From NCBI GenBank assembly GCA_903934325.1, contig CAIZNH010000023.1, forward strand, positions 62,001 through 126,000: a stretch of DNA of 64,000 nt. Reading direction: 5' to 3'. The first letter of the stretch is position 1; each line of letters begins with the position of its first letter. This DNA is from an uncultured Alphaproteobacteria bacterium (lineage in GTDB: Bacteria; Pseudomonadota; Alphaproteobacteria; Sphingomonadales; Sphingomonadaceae). The position numbers and the translations under genes are program-made. The notes beneath the pieces are model-generated. The model searched no databases and had not been told where the DNA came from. It saw only the letters and a list, made by a program, of their open reading frames with translations. Positions 50,333-59,500 of this stretch are shown one piece after another.

Positions 50333-50743
50333 TCACCCCTCCTCCAGCAGCAGCAGGACGCAGGTCACTTCCAGCCGTTCCATCGCGCCGAAGCGGTGGT
50401 CGACCATGGCGATGGTGGCATCGGCGACCAGCTGGCCGGGGATCGCGAATTCGTGATCGGGCAGGCGCTCGATCAGGTCCTCGCCGCAGGCCACCGCATC
50501 GATACCGCAGAATTCCATCACTACGCAGTGGCGGGTACCGGAAAAGGTGATCGAGGCCCATGCGGTCTCGTCATGGCTGAGCAGGGTGCCCTTGCCCCCG
50601 GCGAGGCCGGCGAGCGCGGCGCGCACCCGGTCTGCCGTGGTGCGGCGCGGGCGGAAGGCGGCGGCGAGCGATTTGACCTCGAAATCATCGAGATCGGCAA
50701 AGGCGTGGGCGAAGGGATCGCGGTGGCTCTCGGTCAGCATCAT
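50333..50743 (-). CDS. Hypothetical protein of the S24-repressor locus
   Basis: 136 aa, no family recognised. MMLTESHRDPFAHAFADLDD opens it; middle AWASITFSGTRHCVVMEFCG; end AMERLEVTCVLLLLEEG. Arg/Ala-rich central helix (RRTTADRVRAALAGLAGG). ATG 50743 overlaps the upstream small gene's stop (ATGATG around TGA), with AAGGAG before it, so it is coupled to the HTH-like gene. No signal peptide or membrane helix. It could be a target or partner of the small DNA-binding-like protein. Confidence 0.7.
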   Translation of the reverse strand: MMLTESHRDPFAHAFADLDDFEVKSLAAAFRPRRTTADRVRAALAGLAGGKGTLLSHDETAWASITFSGTRHCVVMEFCGIDAVACGEDLIERLPDHEFAIPGQLVADATIAMVDHRFGAMERLEVTCVLLLLEEG

Positions 50744-50943
50744 ACCATCTCCTTCATCTGGGCATTGGCGCGGTCGGAATAGCCCTGCATCCATGCGCGG
50801 GTGCGCAGCTCGGTGTCGCGGCGGGGCGAGCGGCCCATGCGCAGATCGAGCACGAAGCGCGGATCATGGGCAGCGAGCCGCCCGAATTTGGTGGCGGGCA
50901 TGTCGTGTGTCCGCAGGAACGACTCGATGGTCCGAAGCAGCAT
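50740..50943 (-). CDS. Small helix-turn-helix-like protein
   Basis: 67 aa. SFLRTHDMPATKFGRLAAHD and FVLDLRMGRSPRRDTELRTR form a predicted HTH followed by a basic helix, similar to small XRE-like proteins of sphingomonads and plasmids; DNA binding is inferred. GGGAGG lies 7 nt upstream of ATG 50943. It diverges from the S24 repressor gene and shares the 123 nt intergenic region with its operators. Confidence 0.7.
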   Translation of the reverse strand: MLLRTIESFLRTHDMPATKFGRLAAHDPRFVLDLRMGRSPRRDTELRTRAWMQGYSDRANAQMKEMV

Positions 50944-51001
50944 GGTTTGACCTCCCTCTTGCGTGCTGACGGCGGGGCCGACACCGAACGAATCGCCCGA
51001 T

Positions 51002-51059
51002 GTTCCTGAAATGTTTCACTACATTTCCTACTTGTCTAGGAAAAATCCTACGTGTAGGA
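51002..51059. promoter_or_regulatory. Operator cluster between the small-gene pair and the S24 repressor
   Basis: Three elements: GTTC-N7-GTTT at 51002-51016 (close to the alphaproteobacterial LexA box GTTC-N7-GTTC, one mismatch); TCCTACTTGTCTAGGA at 51026-51041; and TCCTACGTGTAGGA at 51046-51059, a perfect palindrome. The two TCCTA...TAGGA sites are centred 19 bp apart and sit 7 nt before the repressor start. Confidence 0.7.
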
Positions 51060-51066
51060 TGTTTTC

Positions 51067-51744
51067 ATGCTTAATGACCCGCAAAACCCCGTCCAGAGCC
51101 TCGCCGGACCGCGCGCCAGACTGCTTGCCCTGTCGCAGGAGCGGGGGGTGAGTCTCGCCTCCCTGTCCGAGTTGCTGGGGCGCAATCCGACCTATCTCCA
51201 GCAATTCATTCGCAAAGGCTCGCCGCGCAAGCTGGAGGAGCAGGACCGCGCGACGCTCGCCCGCTTCCTTGGGGTGACGGAGGCAGAGCTGCGCGAGGCG
51301 CAGGATAATTCCTATGTAAAGGCCCCTAGGCGCGAAACCGGGGTATGGGTCGATGTGCCGCGGCTCGATCTTGGCGCGTCAGCCGGACCGGGAGCAGTGC
51401 CAGGGGGCGAGGGCGCCTTCGACACCTTCCGCTTCTCGCGCCGCTGGCTCGCCGAACAGGGGCTCGAAAGCGCGCAGCTTTCCGCGATCCGCGTGGAAGG
51501 AGATTCGATGGAGCCGCTCCTCAACGACGGCGACGAAATCCTCGTTGACCGATCCCCGCGGGCCTTCCGCGACGGCACCCACGTGGTGCGCCTCGGCGAC
51601 ACGTTGATGGTCAAGCGCGTCGCCAGCGCGGGGGCAGGGCGGATCGCGCTGCTCTCGCAGAACCTCGCCTACCCGCCGGTCGAGGTCTCGGCAGACGAGG
51701 TGGCGATCATCGGGCGGGTTGTGTGGAAGGGGGGGAGGATTTAA
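51067..51744 (+). CDS. XRE/S24-peptidase repressor (LexA/CI-like)
   Basis: 225 aa. N-terminal HTH (about 15-75, SLASLSELLGRNPTYLQQFI), then a C-terminal S24 peptidase with Ser147 in VEGDSMEPLL and Lys183 in LMVKRV, spaced 36 as in LexA (37). A possible Ala-Gly cleavage site is at 106-107 (GASAGPG). Such proteins self-cleave with RecA help and relieve repression. Palindromic operators lie just upstream of its own start, so autoregulation and joint control of the divergent small genes is likely. It is not the cell's typical LexA, which is usually encoded elsewhere. Confidence 0.88.
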   Translation: MLNDPQNPVQSLAGPRARLLALSQERGVSLASLSELLGRNPTYLQQFIRKGSPRKLEEQDRATLARFLGVTEAELREAQDNSYVKAPRRETGVWVDVPRLDLGASAGPGAVPGGEGAFDTFRFSRRWLAEQGLESAQLSAIRVEGDSMEPLLNDGDEILVDRSPRAFRDGTHVVRLGDTLMVKRVASAGAGRIALLSQNLAYPPVEVSADEVAIIGRVVWKGGRI

Positions 51745-51754
51745 GCCCGCTCTC

Positions 51755-52420
51755 ATGACGGACCAAACGACACTCCCCATGCGCGCCGCGATCATTCCGG
51801 TGACACCGCTGCAGCAGAACTGCTCGCTGATCTGGTGCACCAAGACCATGCGCGGCGCGCTGGTCGATCCCGGCGGGGATCTCGACAAGCTGAAAGAGGC
51901 TGTCGCCAAGGCGGGCGTGACGCTCGAGAAGCTGCTCGTCACCCACGGGCATCTCGACCATTGCGGGCAGACCGGGATGCTGGCCGACGAACTCGGCCTC
52001 CCCATCGAAGGCCCGCACGAGGATGACCGCTTCTGGATCGACCAATTGGACGATGACGGCCCGCGCTGGGGGATGGTCGCCAAGAGCTTCACGCCGACCC
52101 GTTGGCTCAAGCACGGCGACACGGTGACGGTGGGCGAACTCACCTTGGATGTGATCCACTGCCCCGGCCACACCCCCGGCCACGTGGTGTTCTACCACGC
52201 GCCCAGCCGCTTCGCGATTGTCGGCGACGTGCTGTTCCAGGGCTCGATCGGCCGCACCGACTTTCCGCGCGGCAATCATCAGGACCTGATCGATTCGATC
52301 ACCCAGCGCCTCTGGCCGCTTGGCGAGGACGTGATGTTCATCCCCGGCCACGGCCCCACCAGCACCTTCGGCCGCGAGCGCAAGACGAACGCTTTCGTCT
52401 CGGATTATGCCTTGTCCTGA
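51755..52420 (+). CDS. Metallo-beta-lactamase fold hydrolase (glyoxalase II-like)
   Basis: 221 aa. Zinc motif THGHLDHCGQ, CPGHTPGHVVF, GDVLFQGSIGRTDFPRGN and PGHGPTS are all present. Related to hydroxyacylglutathione hydrolase/persulfide dioxygenase folds; the exact thioester or sulfur substrate is unclear. ATG 51755 (MTDQTTLPMRAAIIP) is taken; ATG 51779 (MRAAIIP) is an alternative start. It lies 10 nt after the repressor, possibly only by proximity. Confidence 0.88.
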   Translation: MTDQTTLPMRAAIIPVTPLQQNCSLIWCTKTMRGALVDPGGDLDKLKEAVAKAGVTLEKLLVTHGHLDHCGQTGMLADELGLPIEGPHEDDRFWIDQLDDDGPRWGMVAKSFTPTRWLKHGDTVTVGELTLDVIHCPGHTPGHVVFYHAPSRFAIVGDVLFQGSIGRTDFPRGNHQDLIDSITQRLWPLGEDVMFIPGHGPTSTFGRERKTNAFVSDYALS

Positions 52421-52424
52421 ATAA

Positions 52425-52531
52425 TCGTCATTGCGAGCCGCAGGCGAAGCAATCCATCAACCAGCATGGCTATTGGGTGCCAAGGTCCGGTTATGGATTG
52501 CCGCGTCGCCTCCGGCTCCTCGCAATGACGA
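52425..52531. repeat. Long inverted repeat A, copy 2
   Basis: 107 bp. TCGTCATTGCGAGCCGCAGG then CGAAGCAATCCAT... and ...ATGGATTGCCGCGTCGCCTC then CGGCTCCTCGCAATGACGA. Matches copy 1 (43941) in the arms while the centre differs. Confidence 0.85.
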
Positions 52532-52539
52532 GGGTGAGC

Positions 52540-52935
52540 TTACATCACCCCCGCGGCCGTCAGCGTCGCCACCACCGCGAGGCCGAGCTGAATCAGCATC
52601 GTCGCCAGCGTGCCGATCATCCGGCCGACCTTCAGCTTGCCGCCGTCCATGCCGAAGCCGTGCAGCACACGACCGATGAAATAGGCCGCTGCCACGTAAG
52701 CCAGCCACCAGCTGCCGACGCCGGCGAGTTCGATGGCCGCAATCAGCACCAGTACGAAGGCGGTGTTCTCGACATAGTTCAACTGCGCGCGCATCCGGCG
52801 CTGCAGGCTTTCGTGTCCGCCATCGCCGATGCTCACCTGCAGCGCGGTGCGCAGGGCGCCGATGCGGATCCCCAGCCAGATGTTGAGCACGGCGGCAGCC
52901 GCCGCGGCGGCGAGCGTTACAGGAAGCACGGTCAT
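52540..52935 (-). CDS. MAPEG-family membrane protein
   Basis: 131 aa, four hydrophobic segments. RRMRAQLNYVENTAFVLVL and LHGFGMDGG are typical of MAPEG (membrane-associated eicosanoid/glutathione metabolism) proteins. ATG 52935. In bacteria these may be glutathione transferase/peroxidase-like; function is not established here. It opens 235 nt before rpmF in the opposite direction. Confidence 0.85.
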   Translation of the reverse strand: MTVLPVTLAAAAAAAVLNIWLGIRIGALRTALQVSIGDGGHESLQRRMRAQLNYVENTAFVLVLIAAIELAGVGSWWLAYVAAAYFIGRVLHGFGMDGGKLKVGRMIGTLATMLIQLGLAVVATLTAAGVM

Positions 52936-53170
52936 GATGGAGATCCCCTCGTTTGTGTGACGCCCTTGCTAGGGTGAGCCCGAGCGGGTTGCAACGCGCG
53001 AATTTTACGCTATAGCGCGCGCCTTCCCGCCATTGCTGGCCAAGGAAAGCGCGCTCGGCTTGTGCTTGTGCGTGCGCCAACCTTGCCGTAAGGGCGGCCT
53101 TCGAGAATCACAGGCGCCAAAGTCCTAGGGTGGTGGTGCCACGTCAGTTATTTGAGGAAATGGTGCCACC

Positions 53171-53347
53171 ATGGCTGTCCCCAAGAGAAAAGTATCGCCT
53201 TCCCGTCGCGGCATGCGTCGTTCGCACGATGCCCTGAAGGTCGAGGCATTCCACGAATGCTCGAACTGCGGTGAGCTGAAGCGTCCGCACAACATCTGCG
53301 GCCACTGCGGCCACTACAACGGGCGTCAGGTTGTTGCCGTCGGCTGA
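53171..53347 (+). CDS. rpmF: 50S ribosomal protein L32
   Basis: 58 aa. [20 protein letters not shown] and the zinc-like [18 protein letters not shown] segment are classic. GAGGAAAT provides the ribosome site. It is followed by plsX and fabH, the conserved rpmF-plsX-fabH lipid/ribosome cluster. A 9 bp direct repeat TGGTGCCAC flanks its ribosome site (53134 and 53161). Confidence 0.97.
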   Translation: MAVPKRKVSPSRRGMRRSHDALKVEAFHECSNCGELKRPHNICGHCGHYNGRQVVAVG

Positions 53348-53385
53348 TCGCCGCTGGCATTGACATTAGACCGGAGAGAAGCACG

Positions 53386-54480
53386 ATGAGCCTGCCGCGT
53401 ATCGCTGTCGATGCGATGGGCGGGGACGAAGGCGTGCGCGTGATGGTCGAAGGCGCGGCGCTGGCCCGCCGCCGTCACGAGGACTTCAAGTTCCTGCTGG
53501 TCGGAGACGGCCCGCGTATTGAAGCTGCGCTCGAAAACCACCCCAATCTGCGCGCGGCCTCGGAAATCCTGCATTGCGATGACGTGGTCGGCGGAGACGA
53601 ACTGCCGAGCAAGGCGATCCGCCGCGCCAAGACCACCAGCATGGGCCTTGCCGTCAATGCGGTGAAGACCGGCGAGGCGGGCGCTGCTGTCAGCGCGGGT
53701 AACACCGGCGCGCTGATGGCAATGAGCAAGCTTGCCTTGCGCACCATGCCGGGGATCGATCGTCCGGCCCTCGCCGCGATCATGCCGACCTTGCAGGCCC
53801 ATGACGTGGTGATGCTTGACCTCGGCGCCAACACCGAAGCGGACGCGCGCAACCTCGTGCAATATGCGGTGATGGGCGCGGCCTACTCGCGCATCGTCAA
53901 CGGCTTCGACAAGCCGGTGGTGCGCCTGCTCAACATCGGCACCGAAGAGATCAAGGGCACCGAGGCACTGCGCGATGCCGCCGCCATGCTCACCGCCGCC
54001 GCGCGCGAGGATGGCAAGCTGGCGCTGGTGTTCGACGGCTTCGTCGAGAGCGACAAGATCAATCGCGGTGAGACCCATGTCGTCGTCACCGATGGCTTCT
54101 CGGGCAATATCGCGCTGAAGGCGATCGAGGGCTCGGCCCGCTTCGTCACCGATCTGCTGCGGCAGGCCTTCACTTCCTCGCTGCGCTCCAAGATCGGCTT
54201 CCTGGTCTCGCGCCCCGCGACCGAGCTGCTGAAGCACCATCTCGATCCCAATAATCACAACGGCGCGGTGTTCCTCGGCCTCAATGGTGTGGTGGTGAAG
54301 AGCCACGGCAGCGCCAATGCCAAGGGTGTCGCCAATGCCGTCGCGGTGGCCGCGCGCCTGCTCGAAAACAAGCTGACCGAGCGGATCGCGCAGGACCTCT
54401 CGCAACTCGGCGAGGACGCGCTGCGCAAGAGCGCACGTGGCACTTCGGCCAAGAACAACAACGACGGGAACCCCGCATGA
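53386..54480 (+). CDS. plsX: Phosphate acyltransferase PlsX
   Basis: 364 aa. It converts acyl-ACP and phosphate to acyl-phosphate for PlsY. Conserved N-terminus [12 protein letters not shown] and [20 protein letters not shown], and [13 protein letters not shown] are visible. GGAGAGAAG precedes ATG 53386. It overlaps fabH by 4 nt (ATGA). Confidence 0.97.
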   Translation: MSLPRIAVDAMGGDEGVRVMVEGAALARRRHEDFKFLLVGDGPRIEAALENHPNLRAASEILHCDDVVGGDELPSKAIRRAKTTSMGLAVNAVKTGEAGAAVSAGNTGALMAMSKLALRTMPGIDRPALAAIMPTLQAHDVVMLDLGANTEADARNLVQYAVMGAAYSRIVNGFDKPVVRLLNIGTEEIKGTEALRDAAAMLTAAAREDGKLALVFDGFVESDKINRGETHVVVTDGFSGNIALKAIEGSARFVTDLLRQAFTSSLRSKIGFLVSRPATELLKHHLDPNNHNGAVFLGLNGVVVKSHGSANAKGVANAVAVAARLLENKLTERIAQDLSQLGEDALRKSARGTSAKNNNDGNPA

Positions 54481-55454
54481 GCGGCTCGCGCATCCTCGGC
54501 ACCGGATCGGCTCTGCCAGCCCGGATTGTGACCAATGCCGAGCTGGCCGAGACGGTCGAAACCTCGGACGAGTGGATCGTCGAGCGCACTGGCATCCGCC
54601 AGCGCCACGTCGCCGGCGAGGGCGAGACCACCGCGACCCTCGCCACCGCTGCCGCGCGCGCAGCGCTCGCCGATGCCGGGGTGGATGCGTCGAGCATCGG
54701 GCTGATCGTGCTGGCCACCGCCACCCCCGACAACACCTTCCCCGCCTCCGCCACGAAGGTGCAGGACGCGCTGGGCTGCAATGGCGGGATCGCGTTCGAT
54801 GTCGCGGCCGTGTGCTCGGGCTTTCTCTATGCGCTGAGCATCGCCGATTCGATGCTGCGCACCGGCATGGCAAAACGCGCGCTGGTGATCGGCGCGGAAA
54901 CCTTCAGCCGCATTCTCGATTGGGAAGACCGCACTACCTGTGTGCTGTTCGGCGATGGCGCGGGGGCGGTGGTGCTCGAAGCGCCGACCGCCGAAGCGAG
55001 CGCCAGCAAGGACGCGCCCGGCATTCTCGCCACGCGGCTCCATGCCGACGGGGCGCAGCACGATCTGCTCTATGTCGACGGCGGCCCCTCTACCACGCAA
55101 ACAGTCGGTCATGTCCGCATGCGAGGGCAGGAAGTGTTCCGCCACGCGGTGGTGAACCTTGCCGATGTTTTGAAGGAAGTGCTTGAAGGTACGGATGTTT
55201 CGGTTGACCAGATCGACTGGGTCGTGCCGCATCAGGCGAACAAGCGGATCCTCGATGCCACCGCCCGCAAGCTTGGCATTTCGCCTGACAAGGTGGTGGT
55301 TACCGTCAACCAGCACGCCAACACCTCGGCTGCATCCGTGCCGCTGGCGCTCGATGTGGCGCGCAAGGACGGGCGGATCAAAGCGGGCGATCTGGTGATG
55401 CTGGAAGCGATGGGCGGCGGCTTTACCTGGGGCGCGAGCCTGATCCGGATGTAG
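54477..55454 (+). CDS. fabH: Beta-ketoacyl-ACP synthase III
   Basis: 325 aa. It condenses acetyl-CoA with malonyl-ACP to start fatty-acid synthesis. Catalytic Cys113 in [13 protein letters not shown], His in VPHQANKRI, and Asn in [10 protein letters not shown]. It is translationally coupled to plsX. A GC hairpin follows at 55455-55482. Confidence 0.97.
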   Translation: MSGSRILGTGSALPARIVTNAELAETVETSDEWIVERTGIRQRHVAGEGETTATLATAAARAALADAGVDASSIGLIVLATATPDNTFPASATKVQDALGCNGGIAFDVAAVCSGFLYALSIADSMLRTGMAKRALVIGAETFSRILDWEDRTTCVLFGDGAGAVVLEAPTAEASASKDAPGILATRLHADGAQHDLLYVDGGPSTTQTVGHVRMRGQEVFRHAVVNLADVLKEVLEGTDVSVDQIDWVVPHQANKRILDATARKLGISPDKVVVTVNQHANTSAASVPLALDVARKDGRIKAGDLVMLEAMGGGFTWGASLIRM

Positions 55455-55482
55455 CGCGCGCAGGGGCCTTGGCCCCGCGTGC
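55455..55482 (+). terminator. GC hairpin after fabH
   Basis: GGGGCC-TT-GGCCCC core within GCGCGCA...GCGTGC. No T-run, so a pausing or partial terminator is as likely as a full one before ihfA. Confidence 0.5.
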
Positions 55483-55595
55483 CTAACACAAATGCTGAAA
55501 ACGTGGGCAACCACGCGGCATCGCGTTGCAAAATCGGTGAAAAATTGTAAACCTCGAGTCTCTCGGATGGGTCGCGCCAACGAGGGAGAAAACGC

Positions 55596-55895
55596 ATGAT
55601 GCGTTCGGTAGGCACCCTGACCCGCGCAGATCTCGCGGAAACGATCAATCGCAAGATGGGCTTCAGCCGCGCGGAATCGCTCGACATGGTCGAAGCGATC
55701 CTCGGCAAGATGAGCGACGCACTCGCCAAGGGCGAGAACGTCAAGATTTCCGGTTTCGGCAGCTTCGTGCTGCGCGACAAGAACGAGCGGATTGGCCGCA
55801 ACCCCAAGACCGGGGTGGAAGTTCCGATCACCCCGCGCCGGGTGATGACCTTCCGGGCGAGCCAGCTGCTCAAGGAACGGATCGCCAAGGGCTGA
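55596..55895 (+). CDS. ihfA: Integration host factor alpha subunit
   Basis: 99 aa HU/IHF-family DNA-bending protein. [19 protein letters not shown], then [20 protein letters not shown] and [20 protein letters not shown] contain the IHF/HU signature with the proline arm. GAGGGAGAA gives a strong ribosome site; ATG 55599 is an alternative. It is followed by merR, as in ihfA-merR pairs of other proteobacteria. Confidence 0.96.
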   Translation: MMRSVGTLTRADLAETINRKMGFSRAESLDMVEAILGKMSDALAKGENVKISGFGSFVLRDKNERIGRNPKTGVEVPITPRRVMTFRASQLLKERIAKG

Positions 55896-55928
55896 CCGGC
55901 CTGCAAGCGAAGCACAAGGTGAGGGCTG

Positions 55929-56363
55929 ATGGCCGGGTTCGATGACGGAAAAGACGACGGCGCGCTGCGCACCATCGGCGAAGTCAGCGAGGCGCTCGGC
56001 ATCAAGCCCCACGTGCTGCGTTATTGGGAAGCGCAATTCCCGCTTTTGAAACCGCTGAAGCGCAGCGGCGGTCGCCGCTATTACCGCGCCAGCGATGTGG
56101 CGCTGGTCGAAACGATCGACCGGCTGGTCAACCGCGAGGGCTATACCCTGAAAGGTGCCGAAGCCGTGCTGCGCGCCTCGGCCAAGTCGGGGCTTGATCG
56201 TCGCAGCGAGGATCGCCGTGCCGGTGCAGACCGCCGCGCCGCAGCCGAACCTGCCGATACCCCCGGCGTGCGCCTGCTGGTGAGCGAAGGGCCGGACATG
56301 GCCGAAGTGATCGCCGGGCTTAAGGCCGTCCGCGCAAGGCTGGCGGCGGCGCTGGAGGCCTAG
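55929..56363 (+). CDS. MerR family transcriptional regulator
   Basis: 144 aa. HTH and adjacent wing: IGEVSEALGIKPHVLRYWEAQ and GGRRYYRASDVALVETIDRL. The C-terminal effector part is short and Arg/Ala-rich (RRSEDRRAGADRRAAAEP), with no clear metal-binding Cys. It is the conserved neighbour of ihfA. The stop TAG is the first base of a 168 bp inverted-repeat element. Confidence 0.9.
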   Translation: MAGFDDGKDDGALRTIGEVSEALGIKPHVLRYWEAQFPLLKPLKRSGGRRYYRASDVALVETIDRLVNREGYTLKGAEAVLRASAKSGLDRRSEDRRAGADRRAAAEPADTPGVRLLVSEGPDMAEVIAGLKAVRARLAAALEA

Positions 56364-56530
56364 AGCACTTTCCGGCCATTCCGACCCGCCCCTTGCGGGG
56401 TCGCGTCAGGAAGCCCGCTGGCTTCGTCGTGACGCTTGCCCGGGGGCCGAGAGGCCCGCGCTGCGCGCCACTCCTGTCCAGCGGGCTTCCTGACGCGATC
56501 AGGGTGGATCGGAATGGCCGGAAAGTGCTC
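56363..56530. repeat. 168 bp inverted-repeat element (D)
   Basis: Perfect 22 bp terminal arms, left GAGCACTTTCCGGCCATTCC followed by GA and its exact complement on the right. Inside, GCGTCAGGAAGCCCGCTGG recurs inverted as CCAGCGGGCTTCCTGACGC. It fills the gap between the convergent merR and smc genes and can fold into a large stem. Likely a MITE-like element or a bidirectional terminator. Confidence 0.85.
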
Positions 56531-56535
56531 AAAGC

Positions 56536-59500
56536 CTACTCGGCGGCCATCAGCGCCGCTTCTCCCAGATCGACGCTGACGAGGCGCGAGACGCCTTTTT
56601 CCGCCATTGTCACCCCGAACAAGCGGTGCATCCGGCTCATCGTCACCGCATTGTGGGTGACGATCAGGTAGCGCGTGGTGGTGGTGGCGACCATCGATTC
56701 CAAGAGGTCGCAGAAGCGCTCGACGTTCGCGTCATCAAGCGGCGCGTCGACTTCGTCGAGCACACAGATCGGTGCGGGGTTGGTGAGGAACAGCGCAAAG
56801 ATCAGCGCGGTCGCCGTCAGCGCCTGTTCGCCGCCCGACAGCAGCGAGAGCGACTGCAACCGCTTGCCCGGCGGCTGGGCGTAGATTTCGAGGCCCGCCT
56901 CCAGCGGATCGTCGCTGTCCACCAGCGCAAGGTGCGCCTGTCCGCCCTCGAACAGCCGGGTGAAGAGCACGCGGAAATGGGCATCCACTTCCTCGAAAGC
57001 GGCGCGCAGCCGCTCGCGGCCCTCGCGGTTGAGGCTGCCGATCGAACCGCGCAACCGGGCGATGGCTTCGGCCAGTTCTGCCTGCTCGCCGGCATTGCTG
57101 CCATGCTCGGCCTCGATCCGCGCCAACTCGTCGGCGGCGACAAGGTTGACCGGGCCGATCCGCTCGCGCGCGGCAGTGAGGCGTTCGAGTTCCTCGGATT
57201 CGCTGCTGGCGGGCGCGATGTCGTCCTCGCCGAAGCCGAAGCGTTCGCCCAGCAGCGGGGGCGGGCACTGGAAGCGCTCGCCGGAAATGCGGGCGAGTTC
57301 GGTGCGGCGCGATTCCTCGTTTTCTGCGCGGGCGGCAAGGCTGGCGCGGCCTTCGCGGGCCTGGGCCAAGGCTTCGGTGCGCGCGGCAAGGTCAGCATCG
57401 GCGGCGCGGGCACGGGTTTCGGCCTCGCGCATCGCGGCCTCGGCAGCGGCAAGTTCTGCCGCGAGGCGGTTGCGGGTGGCCTCGCCCGCTTCGATTTCGG
57501 CGGTGAGCGCGGCGGGCTTGGCAGCGTGGACTGCGCGCTCCTCGGCGATTTCGTCGAGGCGGCGGGCGGCTTCGGCCATGCGGCGTTCGGCATCGCTGGA
57601 GCGTGCCTTCCAGCCCGATTGCTCGGCGGTCTGCGCGGCGAGCCGCTCGCGCGCGACGGCCAGCGCCTGATCCTGCGCGGCGAGCTCTGCCAGCGCAGCC
57701 TGCACGGCGGAGCGCGCGGCCTCGTTCTTCGCCTGCGCTGCCTCAAGCGCGGCGCGCCCGAGATCGCGCGCGGGCAGCCGTTCGCGTGCGGCGAGGACGG
57801 CGGCGCATTCCTCCTTGGCGGCCGCGATCTGGGCCTCGGTCTCGCTCTGGCTGGTCGCGAGTTCGGCGAGGCGGGCGGCGATGCGCTCCTTGGCGGCCTC
57901 GGCCTGATCGAGCCGCCGCAGCGCCTGGCGCTCGGCCTCGATCGCGCCGGCAATGCTGCGCTCCTGTGCGACCAGCGCGGTCTGGAGCTGGCCGAGTTCC
58001 TCGCGCACAGCGGCATCCTCGGCCTCGGCGGCAGCAAGGGCTTGGCGCAAGGGCGGCAGCGCGGCTTCGAGCTCGGCGAAGCGGTTGGCGGCTTCCAATT
58101 GCGCGGCTTCGGCGGCCCCTTCGCCGCGCGCCACGAAGCCGTCCCAGCGGCGCAGGTGCCCGGCGCGGGTCACCAGCCATTCGCCCGGGGCGAGCGCGCG
58201 CCCGTCATCGGCATCGACGCAATGCACCAGCGCAAGGCGGGCTTCGAGTTCGGGCGGGCAGTCCTTGAGGTGCGCGAGCAGGCTGTCGGCCACCCGTTTG
58301 GGCGCAGCAGCGCCGGTCCAGAAGCGTCCGTCCTGCGGGCTGGCGGGCGCGCCCAGTGGCGACTTGCCGTCACGCCCCAGCACCGCGGCGAGCGCGCGTT
58401 CATATCCGGGGGCAACGCGTACCTTGTCGAGCGCGGCGGCAAGGCCCTGCCGTCCGGCCTCGCGCTTGGCGCGGGCCTCGCGGTCGCGGGCGAGGGCAGT
58501 GTATTCGCGCTCCACCCCGGCAAGTTCGGCGCGGGCAGTGGCGAGCCGAGCCGAGGCTTCGTCGCGCGCGCTCTGCAAGTCGCCTTTGCGCGCCTGATCG
58601 GCAGCGAGCTTTTCGCGCAAGGCGGTGAGTGCTTGGGCGGCATCTTCGGAAGACTTGCGCGCCGCGACCACCTCGGCTTCCGCATCGCCGCTCTGGGCCA
58701 ACTCTGCGCGGGTGCGTTCGAGCCGCGCCAGATCCGCCTCGATCCGCGCCAGTCGTCCCTGCGCCTGTTCCACCGCCGCTTCGGCGACGCGCCATTCAGC
58801 CTCGACCCCGGCGTGATCCGCCGTCGCCTTGGCGAGCGCGAGTTCCGCCGCGCGGCTGGCGCGTTCGCTATCCTCGGCGCGGTTGGCAAGCGCGGGGCGG
58901 GCGGTCTCGGCAGCGGCGAGCGCGGTGCGGCTGGTGGCAATTTCGGTTTCGAGCCGCGCCAGCGCCTCGACCGCGCTGCTGGTCAGCCGGTCGGCATCCG
59001 CGCGGTCTTCCTCGAGACGCGTCTGCTGGCGGGTGAGATCGGCGAGGCGGGTTTCGGCGGCTTCGAGCTTTTCGGCGAGCGCGGCCATGCGGTGGCCGTG
59101 GGCACTGGCATCATCGCGCCGGTCTGCGAGTTCTTCGCGCGCATCGGCGAGCAGTTTGGCGGCTTCGGCCTGTTCGGCCTGTGCCGTGGCGACGCGGGCC
59201 TGCGCTTCGGCGACGGCGGCATTGGCGCTTTCGGCGGCGGCGCGGGCTTCCTTCGCCGCGAAAGCGGCCTCGCGCCAGCGGGCGAACAGCAGGCGGGCCT
59301 CGGCGCTCTGGATCTTGTGGGTCAGCTCGGTGTAGCGCTCGGCCTGCTTGGCCTGCCGTTTCAGCGAGGAAATCTGCGCGTCGAGCCCCGCCATCAGGTC
59401 TTCGATCCGCGCCAGATTGGCCTCGGCCCCGCGCAGTTTGCTCTCGGCATCCTTGCGCCGGACGTGCAGCCCCGCGATCCCTGCCGCCTCTTCCAGCATC

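Noticed and set aside
51067-51744. Naming the S24 repressor LexA
   Set aside because: The HTH differs from LexA and it lies with small accessory genes; the cell's LexA is expected elsewhere.
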